A stretch of 64,000 bases of DNA from Dipteronia dyeriana. Lineage: Eukaryota > Streptophyta > Magnoliopsida > Sapindales > Sapindaceae. Location: positions 35,906,405-35,970,404 of the forward strand of contig CM065301.1 in the NCBI GenBank assembly GCA_032871835.1. Reading direction: 5' to 3'. This document shows, piece by piece, positions 22,081-35,290 of the stretch. Position 1 is the first letter of the stretch, and each line of letters opens with the position of its first letter. A program made the translations under genes and the position numbers. The notes below the pieces were generated by a model. That model was not told the origin of the DNA. It saw only the letters and a program-made list of their open reading frames with translations, and did not search any database.

Positions 22081-24675
22081 TGTTAGGTTTTAATTTGTGT
22101 TGGCATTAATTCCATATCAAAATGATGTTTACTTGTAATGATTTAGTTGTTTAGATTCATGATGAGTCAAGCTTCAAGAAAGAAAGAATAAGTCAAAGCT
22201 AGTTCTAAGTCTTCAAGAGAAAGGATGCAATTTGATTCTACAAAGGTATACTAAGACCTTATCTTTCTCTTACAAGGCTAAGGCACACACACACATATCA
22301 TACATTTGTGTCCTTGCATCATTGTGCACCATTATAGGCACACACATAAAATTCATTCATATGTGTCCCTGCATCATTGTTCACCATGTATAACACATTC
22401 ACACACTTAAAGATGAATGCTCATGCATTGGTATGAAAATAACATGTTTTGGAAAATGCATGATTGAAGAATATCTCTATGTAGTTTGCATTCTAGTGTG
22501 AATTGTATTTGTGTGTGTATATGTTTTGTATAACATGGATATTGAACTTGGATTTAGTCTAAAATCATTCTTCAATGAGTTTCGGTCATTTCAGTTACTC
22601 ATACTATTGATTTCAAGTTCTAAATCAAAAGATACTACCCTTTCAACTCATGTTTCATACATTGTCTTCGTCTTCATATATCGAGTCAAATTATTATTTT
22701 TTGGGTTGAGTACCTTATATTTCCATGTCCGTGTGAGAGTTACGGTTCGTAATGCATAAACAGATTTGAATTCCAAATTTGGAGGCAGGAGAACGGTCGA
22801 AGAACGTGAAGGATGGTCGAAGGAGAAAGAAACAAGCAATGTCTTCTTTCCTGAGATGGCGCGTGGCCATCTCGGGGTAGAAGGTTTGCTGCCCCGAGAT
22901 GCCCACATGCCATATCGAGCAGCAAGCTTGCTTGGCTTCATCTTGCCCCTCTTGGTCATTTCACATGTCCAAGTTTCCTACCATTTTATAAACTCTTTCC
23001 CTCTCACATTTCATTCTAAGAAGAAATTCAAACAAGTGTGCAAAACTTTTCGCTTTAAATTTGCTCACCTTCCAAACAACATAACTTCTTCATTTGAACT
23101 TTGATTTGATTTGTTCCAAGTTGAGAGTGTTCATCTATTCATCCTCCATCTTTTCTCTGAAGGTATAAGTAAGGGTATCTGCTGTTTTCGATGTCTAATC
23201 ATTCAAAAACGGGACTGCACCTAAATGAACTAAGGTATTGATTTTCTCTCAAAGTTTTCTTTTAAAACTTGGTCAATTGCCTTGGGTTTTCTTCTTCTAT
23301 ATATATTTGTATATTGTGAGTGTTTTGATTTGAGTTTTGAACTCTTTCAAAGCTAGGTTGAGTTTCAATTGAAATCATTCATGTTGAGTTAGGTTTTGTT
23401 ATTTCCTATGTTATCACATGTTTGGGATTGTATTGTGCTAGCTATGATTCTAGGACTATTTGATGATCTTTGATTGATTGATTTTGAGAAAAATAGTTCC
23501 TCACATGTATTAGGCCCTCTTGGCCGAAATTCTCACATAATACATGTGCTTATGTTCTTTTGAGCTATTCTTGTGTTTTGATGAATCTATGATTAGGAAT
23601 ATGCTCTAGAACTTTAGCTTAAATCTTATTGACATTGTCATATGATTTTATCATATTTTTGGTTTGTGTGATTTAAACTTGATCTTGTGATTTGTTGAAC
23701 ATATCTTGTGATTCAAGTTTAGATCTATGCATGTATCTAGGTTATGATTGTTATTGAACATATCTTACATAATCTAGATTGATTACACATGCATGACAAA
23801 CTAGACTATATGTGATTTGTGCATTCATGCTCATGTCTAGTATTTTCCATAGGATGTGTTGATCATAGCATTCTATGTTGCGTGCTTGTTTGCGTTTTGC
23901 ATTCATGATCACCTAGATGCCTTGTAAGAAGGAAGTCTTGACAATAGGTGTGAGACCTATGGTGTTAAGCAAGAATTCTTGGCAAGAGGTGTGAAGCCTT
24001 GGATTGTATAGCAAGGAAGTCCTGGCTAGGGTCAGTGGAGCAACATAGTCGGGCAAGAAGTCTTGCCTAGAGTTGGGAGAACTCGGATAGGTGAGCAAGA
24101 AAGTCTTGACTAGAGTCGAGAGGAATTAGTTGAGCATGAAGTCTTGCCTTGGGTCGTGAGTATCCGGATAAGGTGAGCAAGGATGTCTTGACAAGAGGTG
24201 TGAAGACTCAGATATTTGAGCATAGGGCGACAACTTCTAGAGTAGGATAGTACGGTAATTTCTAGGTGAAGAGGTCACTTGAGAGATTGTACTTGTCTTA
24301 TCTACTAATGGATTTTTTTTGCCGGTGGCTGCTAGCCCGTGGATGTTTCTTCTTTGGAGGTTTACCACGTTATATCTTGTGTCAAATTTTCTCTATCCCT
24401 ATCTCTCTAATATTTGTATTGTGGATAAAACTCTTTATATATGTTGACTTCCTTTCTATAATATAGTTTGTGTATGTGTTACAATTACTAATTTGTATCA
24501 CACTTTACTTTTGTTTATATATTGATTAATTGTCTTTAATTAATATATATATTGTGATACAAGCAATCTAGAGGGACAAACTTTTGTTTGTTTCTAAGGG
24601 AGTCGAAAAAGGTGTCTAACCTATTCACTCCCTCTCTAGGTTAGCCTTGAGCATTTAACCGTGATTGTATTTTCA
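22081..24675 (+). repeat. 5' LTR of copy 2
   Basis: 2595 bp from TGTTAGG to TTTTCA. It contains two CA-rich units (about 22280-22410), the palindrome (22852-22918), TATA box (22985-22992) and 42-bp array (23925-24218). It lacks the deletions of the copy 1 5' LTR. Confidence 0.9.
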
Positions 24676-24677
24676 AT

Positions 24678-24689
24678 TGGTATCAAAGC
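24678..24689 (+). promoter_or_regulatory. Primer binding site of copy 2
   Basis: TGGTATCAAAGC, one mismatch to the initiator-Met PBS (G to A), two bases after the LTR end. Confidence 0.85.
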
Positions 24690-24759
24690 AGGAAACTAGA
24701 TTGCACTTAGTGTGAGTCCGGGGTGATACTTTCACCGTTTTTGTATGGCGTTTGAAGTT

Positions 24760-26814
24760 ATGGGTTTACAAGATGATGTAATGGCGGAAGAAGCCTCAAA
24801 TACTAGGCCACTATTACTTTGTGGCACTAACTATGGGTATTGGAAGTTGAGGATGAAAGCCTACATCTGATCTATTGATGAAAGGGCTTAGATGGTAGTG
24901 GAAGAAGGTTATAGTACTCCTACCAAGGTTCAAGAGGATGAAACCATGATACTCAAGCCAATGAGTGAATGGACAACGAATGAGTTTGAGGTTGCTAAAT
25001 GGCACCATTGTGCTATGAATGCCATCTTTGGAGGAGTTGATGGGCATCAATTCTCCTACATTTAAAATCTTGAATCCACAAAGGAAGCTTGGAATACTCT
25101 CCAAGTTAGTAATGAAGGAACCTTAGCGGTGAAGAAATCAAGGCTTCAAAAGTTGGCATCACAATTTGAAGGTTTAAGTATGGGTGAGGAAGAAAAGTTC
25201 GAAGACTTTCAATTCCGGATTCTTAACATAGCTAACCAATGTCAAGCACTTGGAGTACCTATCTCAAAAGAGCGTTTAAATTGGAAAATCCTTAGGTCTT
25301 TTCCTAAGAGATTAAAATCAAAGGTGACGGCCATTGAGGAAAGCAAGGATGTGGATAGTATGAATATTGATGAGTTGCTTGGGTCTCTCCAAACTTATGA
25401 GATGTGCTTGAAGCCAAATATCAAGAGTAAAGGAATCACTCTCAATGCTATAGAGGAGGAGAGTGATGATGAAAATGATGAAATGAAACTCTTGGTTAGA
25501 AGGTTCAAGAAGTTTCTAAAGAAGAATGCCAAGCCTAAAGGAAAGTCTTCTAAGGAAAAAAGTGTCAAGAGAACATCATCTCCAAGGATTGTGAAGAATA
25601 GTCAATCCATGAATAAGAAAGAGGTTCAATGCTGTAATTGTCAAGGTTTTGGTCACTTTGCTAGTGAGTGCACCAAGAAGCCATCTAAGAAATACAAGAA
25701 AGGCAAAGTGTTGGCGGCTACTTGAAGTGATGATAATTCTAGTGACAATGAGAGCTCTAGTAGTCAGTCTTCAAGTGATAAAGAGTTGGTGAGATACTTT
25801 ATAGCTCTAACGGCTTCTCATTCCCCACTAGATGTTGGTAGTACAATATCTTTGAACAAGAACCTTGATGCAAATCATGATGGAAGCTCTAGTTCCATTC
25901 CTTTTAATCTTAAGTTGTTGAAAAAGATAGAATAGCTTGAAGAAGATAGAGACAATGCTCAAAGAGAAGTAGTTGAAAAGGATGATTTGATCAAGAAGCA
26001 ACTAGATGAGTTTATGGTTGTTACTCGTAGACTTCTTGGTAAAAAAGGTGATATTATGAAGAAGTTTAGAGAACCTGAAATGATAAACCTTGAGAAGGAT
26101 AATGTGATATCTTCTTTGAAGAAGAGAGAACAAGAATTGATGGAAGAGATAGACACGGCTAAGGAGGCTATCAAAGACTTGGTGAATGATTAAGTTAGTG
26201 TGTCTAGTGTTAGGAATCTTGTTAACTCTTATAGTGGTGAAGGTAACTTGGTAGTTGAAGAGGATATCTTGGAAGCATCACTTTCTACACACTTTGATGA
26301 AGTTGTGATTGATAAGAAACCACACAAGAAGAGAAGATCAAAAGCAAAGAAGAAGTTGGCAAACAAGGTATCTTTGCAAACTCCTAGTGAAGCTAGTTCA
26401 ACTTCAAAAGGTACAGTCTCATCTTTTATTCCAATTTACCATTATTGCAACACAATAGGTCACATTAAGTCTAGGTATTATAAATATATTGAAAAATGTA
26501 AATTAGGAAATGAATCTAGGGATAAAGAGATTAAACTTCAACTTGAACATGCTAAGGCCTTGGAAGTTGAGAAACATGATAATTTTGCTAAGCATGAGAA
26601 AAAGTTATGGAGTAGAAAGAATTCTAATCTTGTTCAACTTGACAAAGCTTGTGTTGAAAATGTTTAGAAAGAGTGTGTTAATGATATTCTTGTTAATCAT
26701 GTCATTGAAATACTTTACTCTAGATTTGACATTGTTGCCAAGGATGATATTGGAAATGTTTGTGTAGGTACACCCAAGAACAAGTGGTTCAAGGGTGAGT
26801 GCTCTTATCACTAA
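24760..26814 (+). pseudogene. gag: Copia gag pseudogene, copy 2
   Basis: One continuous frame of 685 codons with no frameshift, broken only by seven internal stops. The TGA and TAG at codons 39 and 47 are shared with copy 1; TAA 25063, TGA 25726, TAG 25933, TAA 26191 and TAG 26666 are private. An in-frame ATG also lies upstream at 24745. Order: gag core (25129-25400), acidic EEESDDEND, first knuckle CCNCQGFGHFASEC (25630-25671), lysine tail, serine-rich part, charged coiled coil (25940-26190), lysine-rich KPHKKRRSKAKKK, and a second knuckle that is damaged (both outer cysteines are tyrosine, 26437-26478). Reads like SIRE-type gag. The terminal stop position is shared with copy 1. Confidence 0.85.
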
Positions 26815-28502
26815 ATAAGAAGCACCTGTGGGATAGCTTTGAGGCTATATATCAATTATGTTTAGAATTCTTGCTTGTTAGCTTTGAATACTCTATGTAT
26901 TGATATGAACTTGGTTATCTCACATCATGATTGTTATGATGGTCAAATTTTATTGATTAATTTTGAAGAAGTTCTTTTGTTATATGTGTTGATTGAGTTG
27001 AGATATTATTCTTTTTATACTTTTGTTGTGAAACATCGTCAACTTGGTGTCATGAGGACATTCAAGGCAAGAGTGTTCATAAAAAGGGCGGAAGTATGAT
27101 ATTTGGTGAATATAATGTGCAAAAAGGTATCTCTATACTCTAATGCATATTCTCTTTGATATTCATCTTTTGTCTCAATTTTTGATATACATCTCATAGC
27201 ATGTCATATTAGGGAATTTTGTATAGCATGCATATGGTTCTCATTGACATTTGCTATTTTAGGATCTAATAGTGATATTGTTCACATTGATCTTAACTTT
27301 GATGATTGTTTGTGTGTGGTATATTGACTGGCATTACTTTTAAAATATGAACTTCATATTCTTTGAAAGCTACTCATTAGAGAAGTAATGATCTTGAATA
27401 AGTCTCTACTTATTGCTCTCAGATCATGTGCTTATAAGCCATAAAATCTTGGTTTTCTAAAAATTGCACCTTGCTTCTCTTATATGTTTTGCTAGTAGGT
27501 TGAGTTTACTAACATGTAAACATTGGATACACCTTGAAGTTTTTATGCTTAAGTACATTTAAAATGATCTATGGTTACTATCCATTTTGCTTCGGCAATT
27601 ACATAGAACTCAACGAGCACCTTCATGAAAAGGGCTACACACATTGGTTGTGAAAGCTACCCAATGTTGGAAAGAGCTACACCATTGTGATGAGTGAAAG
27701 CCATCATGAAGTGAATTTTGTTTTTGTAAAAAAAAAATGGAAAAATCAAAGAATTGTTGAAAGGAATTCATAAAAAAAAAACTTTGATTCAAAGCCTAAA
27801 AAGAAAAGGAGAAAGGCTTAAAAAGAAGTTTAGTTGAAAATCAAATGAGCTCGGGTTGAAAAACGGAAACGGGATGACGAGCCACATGCACACACACACT
27901 CATGTGTTAAAAGCTATTCTCTTAAAAGTACAAATTCCGGATGATAATCGGTTTGACTTTTTATGGAAAAAGCTTAAGATGAATAGTTGTTGGAAATTGT
28001 TTGCATGTTGATTATCAAACTACTTCTTGATATATATTTGAAGCATATCTCTCTCACACACACACTTTGTTTATGAGTATGATGATATCTTTGTAATTGT
28101 TGAAGAATTATGAGAGAACTTGAAAAATCTTTGTGCATCTCTCTTAGCATATGAAGCTTATTTTGTTGACATTTCTTCAAATTGCTTGAATGTGTGATTG
28201 TGTGAACATCTTTGTAAACCTTATGCTATCATGAATTTTAGTTATAGCATTTATCAAGAGTGAGCATTGTATGCTAGACATTGTTCTCTTTTATGATATG
28301 TACACATGCTTCATTTTGTTATATGTTGGCATATTTTGACTTAACGATACTTGTAAGATATTACTCACTATTATTTTTGTCTTTCATGATGATTCATTCT
28401 TAAGTCATATGTCATTGTGTTTATATATTTGTGACTAATATGTTTGTTTTGTCTTTCACTCACTTTTGTTGTATGTATATAGCATCTTATTCACAAGAAC
28501 AA
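26815..28502 (+). other. Unassigned internal region where pol is expected (copy 2)
   Basis: Collinear with 6344-8030 of copy 1 with small indels and substitutions. No protease, integrase, RT or RNase H motif seen. A short stretch (27001-27099) reads VVKHRQLGVMRTFKARV in both copies but fits no family I know. Confidence 0.5.
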
Positions 28503-29524
28503 ATGGGAAGAACTAAGGTTACTGGAAGTGGAAATAAATTGAATCCCATTGTGAAAGCCAAGTCTACCTCAAAGGGATCCAAAGCTTCAAGGTCAAAGGA
28601 TTTAGGGATCTTTGAAACTAAAAAGATATTTCAAGTGAGAGGCATTGACTTAGGTAAATATAAAGATTCTTATGTTCTTAAATGCATTAAGGATAGAAAT
28701 TGGGAATCTTGGGTGAGCATTTTAGGAATAGCGAATGACACTATTGTATGAGAATTTTATCATAAATATAGGTAGAGTACCACCTTATTGGATACTTTGA
28801 TGGAGATTAGGGGTTTTGTGTTTAGAGTTAACCCGGTAAACATTAACAAGTTTCTTGGGCTATCTAGTGATATTGATTCAAGCTTTCTAGACATTGATAT
28901 AATTGAGAATCTTAATATCATGGGTAGAACTCTATGTGACAATGCTTCTTTTGAGTGGAAGGTAGAGCATATATTAGTCAACATGAGTTAACTAAGGCAA
29001 GTGCATTTTGGCATCTTTTTATTTGCATAAATATTATTGGATCTTCGAATTCAACAGAGTTGAATATGGACAAGATTAAAATAGTATATGTCTTGGTGAC
29101 TAATCATCCTATAAACCTTGGGGATTTGTTTATATTTTACTTAGACAATATGGCTTTCTCAACTAGAGGAGATAAGAAGCTTGCATTACCGGGGTTTATA
29201 ACTTCTTTGTGTTTAGCTCATGGTGTTCAAAGTAGTGATAAACATGTGTCATACATGTCTTATAAGGGTAAGGGTAAGACATGTGATACTTTTGGACTAT
29301 TTAGTAGTTCACAAGTTGATTGTCAAGAGACTAGCATAAACATTCTTCTGAATTGGGCTTTACATTTGAAGAAGAAGGTTGATGAGCTTAGTGCTATAGT
29401 TGAAAAACAAGATGCTAGAATAAAAGAGTTGGAGGAGTGTATTGCCTCAAGTTCAAGACCACCTCTCAAGCATTATGTTAGGTCAACTACACGCACATCT
29501 TTCTTTGGTGGATCTAGTAGCTAG
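28503..29524 (+). pseudogene. Plant transposon protein ORF (PF20167-like), copy 2
   Basis: ATG 28503 matches the start of copy 1. Two stops interrupt the REFYHEY region (TGA 28749, TAG 28774) and a one-base loss near 28960 shifts the frame, after which 28955-29524 is open to the end. The open part covers HELTKASAFWHLFIC, INLGDLFIFYLDNMAF, LALPGFITSLCLAHGV, a DTFGLFSSSQ segment, a heptad region (HLKKKVDELSAIVEKQ) and a serine tail. Copy 2 supplies the C-terminal half that is damaged in copy 1. Biochemical role unknown. Confidence 0.65.
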
Positions 29525-29980
29525 TATTTGAGTCTCATGGTATATTTCTTACCTTTTAGCATCATTTCATGTCAAAAAGGGGGAGAAAGAGTTGTTAAGA
29601 GTTACTAGTTACTTAGTTTCCTTTTCATGTTGTTTTTGTGAACTTTTGAACTTTCAATGGCTTGTAATAATTAGTCTTAAGATTTGGTTAAGAATTCTTG
29701 TATTTGGCATGTATTGAGAGGGAGATACATGTATTTATTGACTTAATTGTATATTCTTATCCATATTATATGTTGCCATTTGTTGTTTTTCTCTTGTATA
29801 TGCATTGTGCTTTGAGATGATTTGTAGGTTGTTTCAAGAGAAGATAAAGATGAAGTTCAAGAGTTGGTGAAGATTAGTTAGAGGAATCTTACTCATTGTA
29901 ATGTGATGGAGTGATTTTGTGACCTATCTTCATTTTTATATTTGTAGTAAATGTATAGGTGCTTTGACATGGAATTTGCC

Positions 29981-29991
29981 AAAGGGGGAGA
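29981..29991 (+). promoter_or_regulatory. Polypurine tract of copy 2
   Basis: AAAGGGGGAGA one base before the TGTTAGG start of the 3' LTR at 29993; identical to copy 1. Confidence 0.85.
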
Positions 29992-29992
29992 T

Positions 29993-32599
29993 TGTTAGGT
30001 TTTAGTTTGTGTTGGCATTAATTCCGTATCAAAATGATGTTTACTTGTAATGATTTAGTTGTTTAGATTCATGATGACTCAAGCTTCAAGGAAGAAGAAA
30101 CAACAAGTCAAAGCAAGTTCTAAGTCTTCAAGAGAAATGATGCAATTTGATTTAACAAAGGTATAATAAGACCTTATCTTTCTCTTACAAGGCTAAGGCA
30201 CACACACACACACATATCATACATTTATGTCCCTGCATCGTTGTGCACCATTATAGGCACACACATACAATTCATTCATATGTGTCCCTGCATCGTTGTG
30301 CACCATGTATAACACATTCCCACACTTGAAGTTGAATGCTCATGCATTGGTATGGAAATAACATGTTTTGGAATATGCATGATTGGAAACTATCTCTATG
30401 AAGTTTGCATTCTAGTGTGAAATATGTTTGTGTGTGTATTTGTTTGTATAACATGAATATTGAACTTGAACTTAGTTTTAAATGATTCTTGATTGAGTTC
30501 CGGTCATTTCGGTTACTCATACTATTGATTTCAAGTTCTAAGTCAAAAGATACTACACTTTCAACTCATGTTGCATACATTGTCTTCGTATTCGTATATC
30601 GAGTCGAATTATTATATTTTCGGTTGAGTATCTTATATTTCCATGTTCGTGTGAGAGTTACGGTTTGTAATCCACAAACGGATTTGAATTCCGAGTTCGG
30701 AGGACGGATAACGGTCGAAGAACACGAAATAAGGTCGGAGGAGAAAGAAGCAAGCAAGGCAGTGTTTTCCCGAGATGGCGCGTGGCCATCTCCGGGCAGA
30801 TGGCGCTCTGCCCTGAGATGCCCATGCGCCATCTCAATCAGCAAGATTGCTTGGCTTCTTCTTGCCCCTCTTGGTCATTTCACATGTCCAAGTTTCCCAC
30901 TCTTTTATAAACTCTTTCCCTCTCACATTTCATTCTAAGAAGAAATTTAAAACAGTTGTGCAGAAATTTTCTCTCTAAATTTTCTCACCTTCCAAACACC
31001 ATAACTTCTTCATTTGAACTCCGATTTGAGTGCTTCAAAGTTGAGAGTGTTCATCTATTCATCCTCCATCTTTTCTCTGAAGGTTTGAGTTAGTGTTGCT
31101 GCTGTGGTTGGTGTATAATCATGCAAAAAACTGGACTTCACCTAAATCAACTAAGGTATTGATTTTCTCTCAAAGTTTTCTTTTAAAACTTGGTCAATTG
31201 CCTTGGGTTTTCTTCTTCTACATATATTTGTATATTGTGAGTGTTTTTATTTGTGTTTTGAACACTTTCAAGGCTAGATTGAGTTCCAATTGAAATCATA
31301 CATGTTGAGTTAGGTTTTCATTTTGCCTATGTTTCACATGTTTGGGATTGTATTGTGCTAGCTTTGATTCTAGGACTATTTTATGATCTTTGATTGATTG
31401 ATTTTGTGAAAAATAGTTGTTCACATGTATTAGGCTCTCTTGGGCGAAATTCTCACATAATACATGTGCTTATGTTCTTTTGAGCTATTCATGTGATTTG
31501 TTGAATCTATGATTAGTAATATGCTCTAGAACTTTAGCTTAAATCTTATTGACATTGTCATATGATTTTAGCATGTTTTACGTTTATGTGATTTAAACTT
31601 GATCTTGTGATTTGTTGAACATATCTTGTGATTCATGTTTAGATCTATGCATGTATCTAGGTTATGATTGTTATTGAACATATCTTACATGATCTAGATT
31701 GCTTATACATGCATGATTAACTAGACTATATGTGATTTGTGGGTTCATGCTCATGTCTAGTATTTTCCATAGGATGTGTTGATCATAGCATTTTATGTTA
31801 CGTGCTTGTTTGTGTTTTGCATTCATGATCACCTAGATGCCTTGTGAGAAGGAAGTATTGACAATAGGTGTGAGACCTATGGTGTTGAGCAAGAAGTCTT
31901 GGCAAGAGGTGTGAAGCCTTGGATTGTCGAGCAAGGAAGTCTTGGCTAGGGTCAGGAGAATCCGGATAGTTGAGCAAGAAGTTATGCCTAGAGTTGGGAG
32001 AAATTGGATATGTGAACAAGGAAGTCTTGACTAGAGTTGTGAGGACTTAGTTGAGCAAGAAGTCTTGCCTTGGGTCGTGAGGATCTGGATAAGGTGAGCA
32101 AGGAAGTCTTGACAAGAGGTGTGAAGCCTCGGATTATTGAGCATAGGGAAGCAACTTCTAGAGTAGGATAAGAGTGTAGTTTCTAGGTGAAGAGGTCACT
32201 TGAGAGATTGTACTTGTCTTATCTACTTGTGGATTTTGTTTGCCGGTGGCTGCTAGCCCGTGGATGTTTCCTTTTCGGAGGTTTACCACATTATATCTTG
32301 TGTCAATTTTTCTCTATCCCTATCTCTCTAATATTTGTATTGTGGATAGAACTCTTTATATATGTTGACTTCCTTTCTATAATATAAATTGTGTATGTGT
32401 TACAATTTCTTGTTTGTATCACACTTTACTTATGTTTATATATTGAATAATTGTCTTTAATTAATATATATATATTGTGATACAAGCAATCTAGTGGGAC
32501 AAACTTTTGTTTGTTTCTAAGGGAGTCGAAAAAGATGTCTAACCTATTCACCCCCCCTTCTAGGTTAGCCTTGAGCATTTAACCGTGATTGTATTTTCA
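29993..32599 (+). repeat. 3' LTR of copy 2
   Basis: 2607 bp ending TTTTCA before target copy TAGTT (32600-32604). Palindrome at 30772-30835, TATA box 30904-30911, 42-bp array 31846-32139. The long plus and minus ORFs near 30489-30938 are shadows of the LTR. Confidence 0.9.
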
Positions 32600-32604
32600 T
32601 AGTT

Positions 32605-33636
32605 CATATGTGGACTTTTTATTAAGGTCCAATGGATTTAATAAAATAAAAAAAATAATATATATGCCTATATAATGTCATAGGCTGTAAGGCTAGTATA
32701 TAAAAGCTTAATATATTATTTTTTATTTAAATGGAAATTAATTAATTTGTTGATTAATTAATTATTTAATTAAAAGTCAAAATATTTTTTCTAATAGGAG
32801 AAGGTCTCCTAATATTATACTATTGTTGCTAGTGTAATTAATATTAAAGACTATATTTGATAAGTAGATAAATAAAAGAAATTATATATCTAGTCAAATT
32901 AGGAGGTCTTTAATATGGTCACAAATACACTAATGAGTTGGATTATGAGTCTTGGTGTCGGGAAGAATTCTTTTGGAAAATGATTCTTGGTCACTAAGTA
33001 AATCCACCTAAGAATAGGATTCTTGCCTACCAAGTAAATCCTCTTTAGGAGAGGATTTGTGAACCTATAAATATAGGTTGTAAATTTCGACCAAACCTTA
33101 GTTTTTGGTGTGAGAAGTTTTTTTTTATTTATTTTTGGATTGTTATAAAAAAAAACTTCGTCCAACTCATTGTGTTAAGAATTTGACCAAGCATAGAGAA
33201 AAGAGGGAACGTTTTTGTTTTCGATAGTACACTAGTATCCTTTGCATCAAAAGGGTTTTGTGTACAACATCGAATCAATGTTCACGCGAGTTTTAATCAA
33301 ATTGATTGATAATTCACAAGTGACTGGATGTTCTTGGTTTTTCTCTTGGAGGATTATTGTGACTAACAAAGAAGAAGATTTTGTTTGTTTCCATCCTCAG
33401 GTATACAATTTAATGAAAGGGAACCCACATTCCTAGGTGATTCACGTTAGTGATTGGATTGGAAGATCTTGCGGATTCAATTTGACGCTAGTTCAATCAT
33501 CACTAAAAAAAAGGTACGATACTTTTTATATACATCAATTAATCTAGGGTTAAGATTCTTGTTATTAAAATGGGAAATTTTTTATTTATACTATAATTCT
33601 AATTTTTCATGCTTCCGTTGCACGATTTTCCCTGCA
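32605..33636 (+). repeat. 3' LTR of copia element, right part
   Basis: Continues the copia LTR, collinear with about 14781-15827 of the 5' LTR, including the TATA region near 33065 and the CCCTGCA end. It is followed by the target copy CGTAT (33637-33641). Confidence 0.9.
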
Positions 33637-33641
33637 CGTAT

Positions 33642-35045
33642 TCGTATCCCGGTTGACCAGGGTATGAGGTCAGGACTTTACCAGTCTTGCTGCCACTTCC
33701 TCTGCTGCTTCTACTTCTACTAGTACTAGTACTACTGTTTCCATCTCTACCACTACCACTGGCACTGCTACTATTCCTCCTCCCCCGTTAACTTCAATAT
33801 CTCCCTGAATAGAGAGGGTCTAGAAACTACCACTACCACCACTGCTGTGACTTCTTAAGAGCAAACCCGATCCCGACCAAGGGTTACTGGTCAAAACGAG
33901 GTCGTGGATCGGTTTATTACTTCCTATCCTGGTGGGAGTCTAGCTTAAATGACCTCAACTCCTTCTGATATTCTACTTACCAAGGGTTCTGCCCTCATTG
34001 CCGAGATAAGCGAAAGACACATCCTGCTTTATTATTGCTCTAATACATTCATTACTAGTAATTGGGTAGTAGCTAACTTGGTTTTTGTGATTTGCAGACT
34101 TTCAAATACAACGTTGTTGTGAGCCATCATATGACTTCATTGGTAAGACATACTGAAAACACCAAGGCCAAGCTTGAAAAGACTGGGTGAGCTTGTTCAG
34201 CTACCGACTGATCACAAGGGTTTGAGCCAGGCAATGGACTAGTCCATCTAATCTTTTGAGGACGCCCAAGGTAGTGCAGAACGAAACAAATACACATTTG
34301 ATATTGAGGTCCTCCGGTCAAAACATCATGCCTTGGAGAGGGACATCGCTAGGGATAAGGTTCGAGAGCTAGAAGGAGAAATCCAAGCTCTGTATGATAA
34401 GGTGGCAAGCTTGGAAGTTGAGGTTAATTGTTCGTTTGGCGATGGTTACTTCTATGCTGCATTTCATGTGGCTTAAGCTCTACCTCCTTCTTTTGATTAA
34501 GCCATCATTACAAACTGGAATCGGGGGAGATTCTATAGAAGGCCAGAAAGATGTTAGCCCCGACTACTGATGGATCAGGCCTTTCATGAGCTGTTAGAGC
34601 TGATAAAGGTATAGGTGATGATGAAAATCAGTATCTTGCCTATTCTCTTCCACCTAACAGGGGAGCTATTAGTGCGGATCCTTTCCTAAAGATCTCAGAT
34701 GAAATTGTATCTCAGGTTGAGTAGTGGGCTTCAGTCTTACCTACTTCCCCATCCAAAGCTTTTGAGACAATAACGGATCAACCAGGTTCTAAGGAGGTAG
34801 AGGCTGTCTAAGCCGATACTAAGGCGGTAACTGAGCAAGCTGGAGTTGAAGCTACATCCCAGGATGTCGTGGTAGGGTTCCAGTATGGTCAAACTCAGGT
34901 TAATGTTCTAGTTGAGGTAGTATGGCTAATGGTGGAGGAGCAGGTTGTTAATGAATCCATAAAGGGAGCAGTGGAACAGATACCAGGAGATGGAGCGGGA
35001 GAAGGAGGCCACCAGGAGGTACTGATGTGTCAACCAGCCATTTAA
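33642..35045 (+). pseudogene. PF04195-like transposon gene A, 3' part
   Basis: Continues gene A after the copia insertion and aligns with 38250-39450 of gene B. It begins with a Ser/Thr-rich and proline-rich linker. A candidate last intron ends at TTTGTGATTTGCAG (34098) next to TFKYNVVVSHHM, the counterpart of AFKFNMAMGHHM in B; the donor reads GAGATAAGC, so its GT may be lost. Then come a coiled-coil region, the GDGYFYAAFHVA block and an acidic C-terminus (VEEQVVNESIKGAVEQIPG), with an apparent stop near 35043. Many stops. Confidence 0.55.
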
Positions 35046-35110
35046 TTCATTTTCTATGTTGCCCGAAAGTGGGGGGTAGGCACCCTGCTTGACCAAAAAG
35101 AACCCATGTC

Positions 35111-35146
<36 letters not shown>

Positions 35147-35290
35147 ATAGCTCGATAGCATGGAATGAGCTCCCTACCTCAAATGAGTGAAAACAACCTT
35201 CCTTCTTTCTTTTTGCTGGTATCTGGTTGATCTCCAACTTGGTTGAATTCGTCTTGCTTCACCTCCTATTGATCAAAAATTCACTCGATG
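35046..35290 (+). other. Non-coding region after gene A
   Basis: Aligns with the region after gene B (39432-39730), including a GGCACCCTGCTT block. It contains an AT dinucleotide run at 35115-35141. It ends where LTR-like copy 3 begins. Confidence 0.5.

Larger units (their letters stand above)
22081..32599 (+). mobile_element. Non-autonomous SIRE/Maximus-like copia element, copy 2
   Basis: 10.5 kb, perfect TG...CA ends and target duplication TAGTT. LTRs are 22081-24675 and 29993-32599. It has the same order as copy 1: PBS, gag, unassigned region, plant transposon protein ORF, PPT. It retains the first zinc knuckle that copy 1 lost. Pol is absent. It lies inside the 3' LTR of the copia element and so is younger than that element. 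Confidence 0.85.
13638..33636 (+). mobile_element. Angela/Tork-like Ty1/copia element, split by a nested element
   Basis: LTRs 13638-15827 and 20943-22080 plus 32605-33636, perfect 5-bp target duplication CGTAT, initiator-Met PBS, gag, remnants of the pre-integrase zinc domain, integrase, RT and RNase H in copia order, and a PPT. The own length is about 9.5 kb; the rest is the copy 2 insertion (22081-32599) within its 3' LTR. The RNase H end (YHLLREI then DPFTKA) resembles the Angela/Tork group. By eye the first 225 bp of the two LTRs differ at about 8 percent, so it is not recent. It lacks the protease core and cannot be autonomous. Confidence 0.85.
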
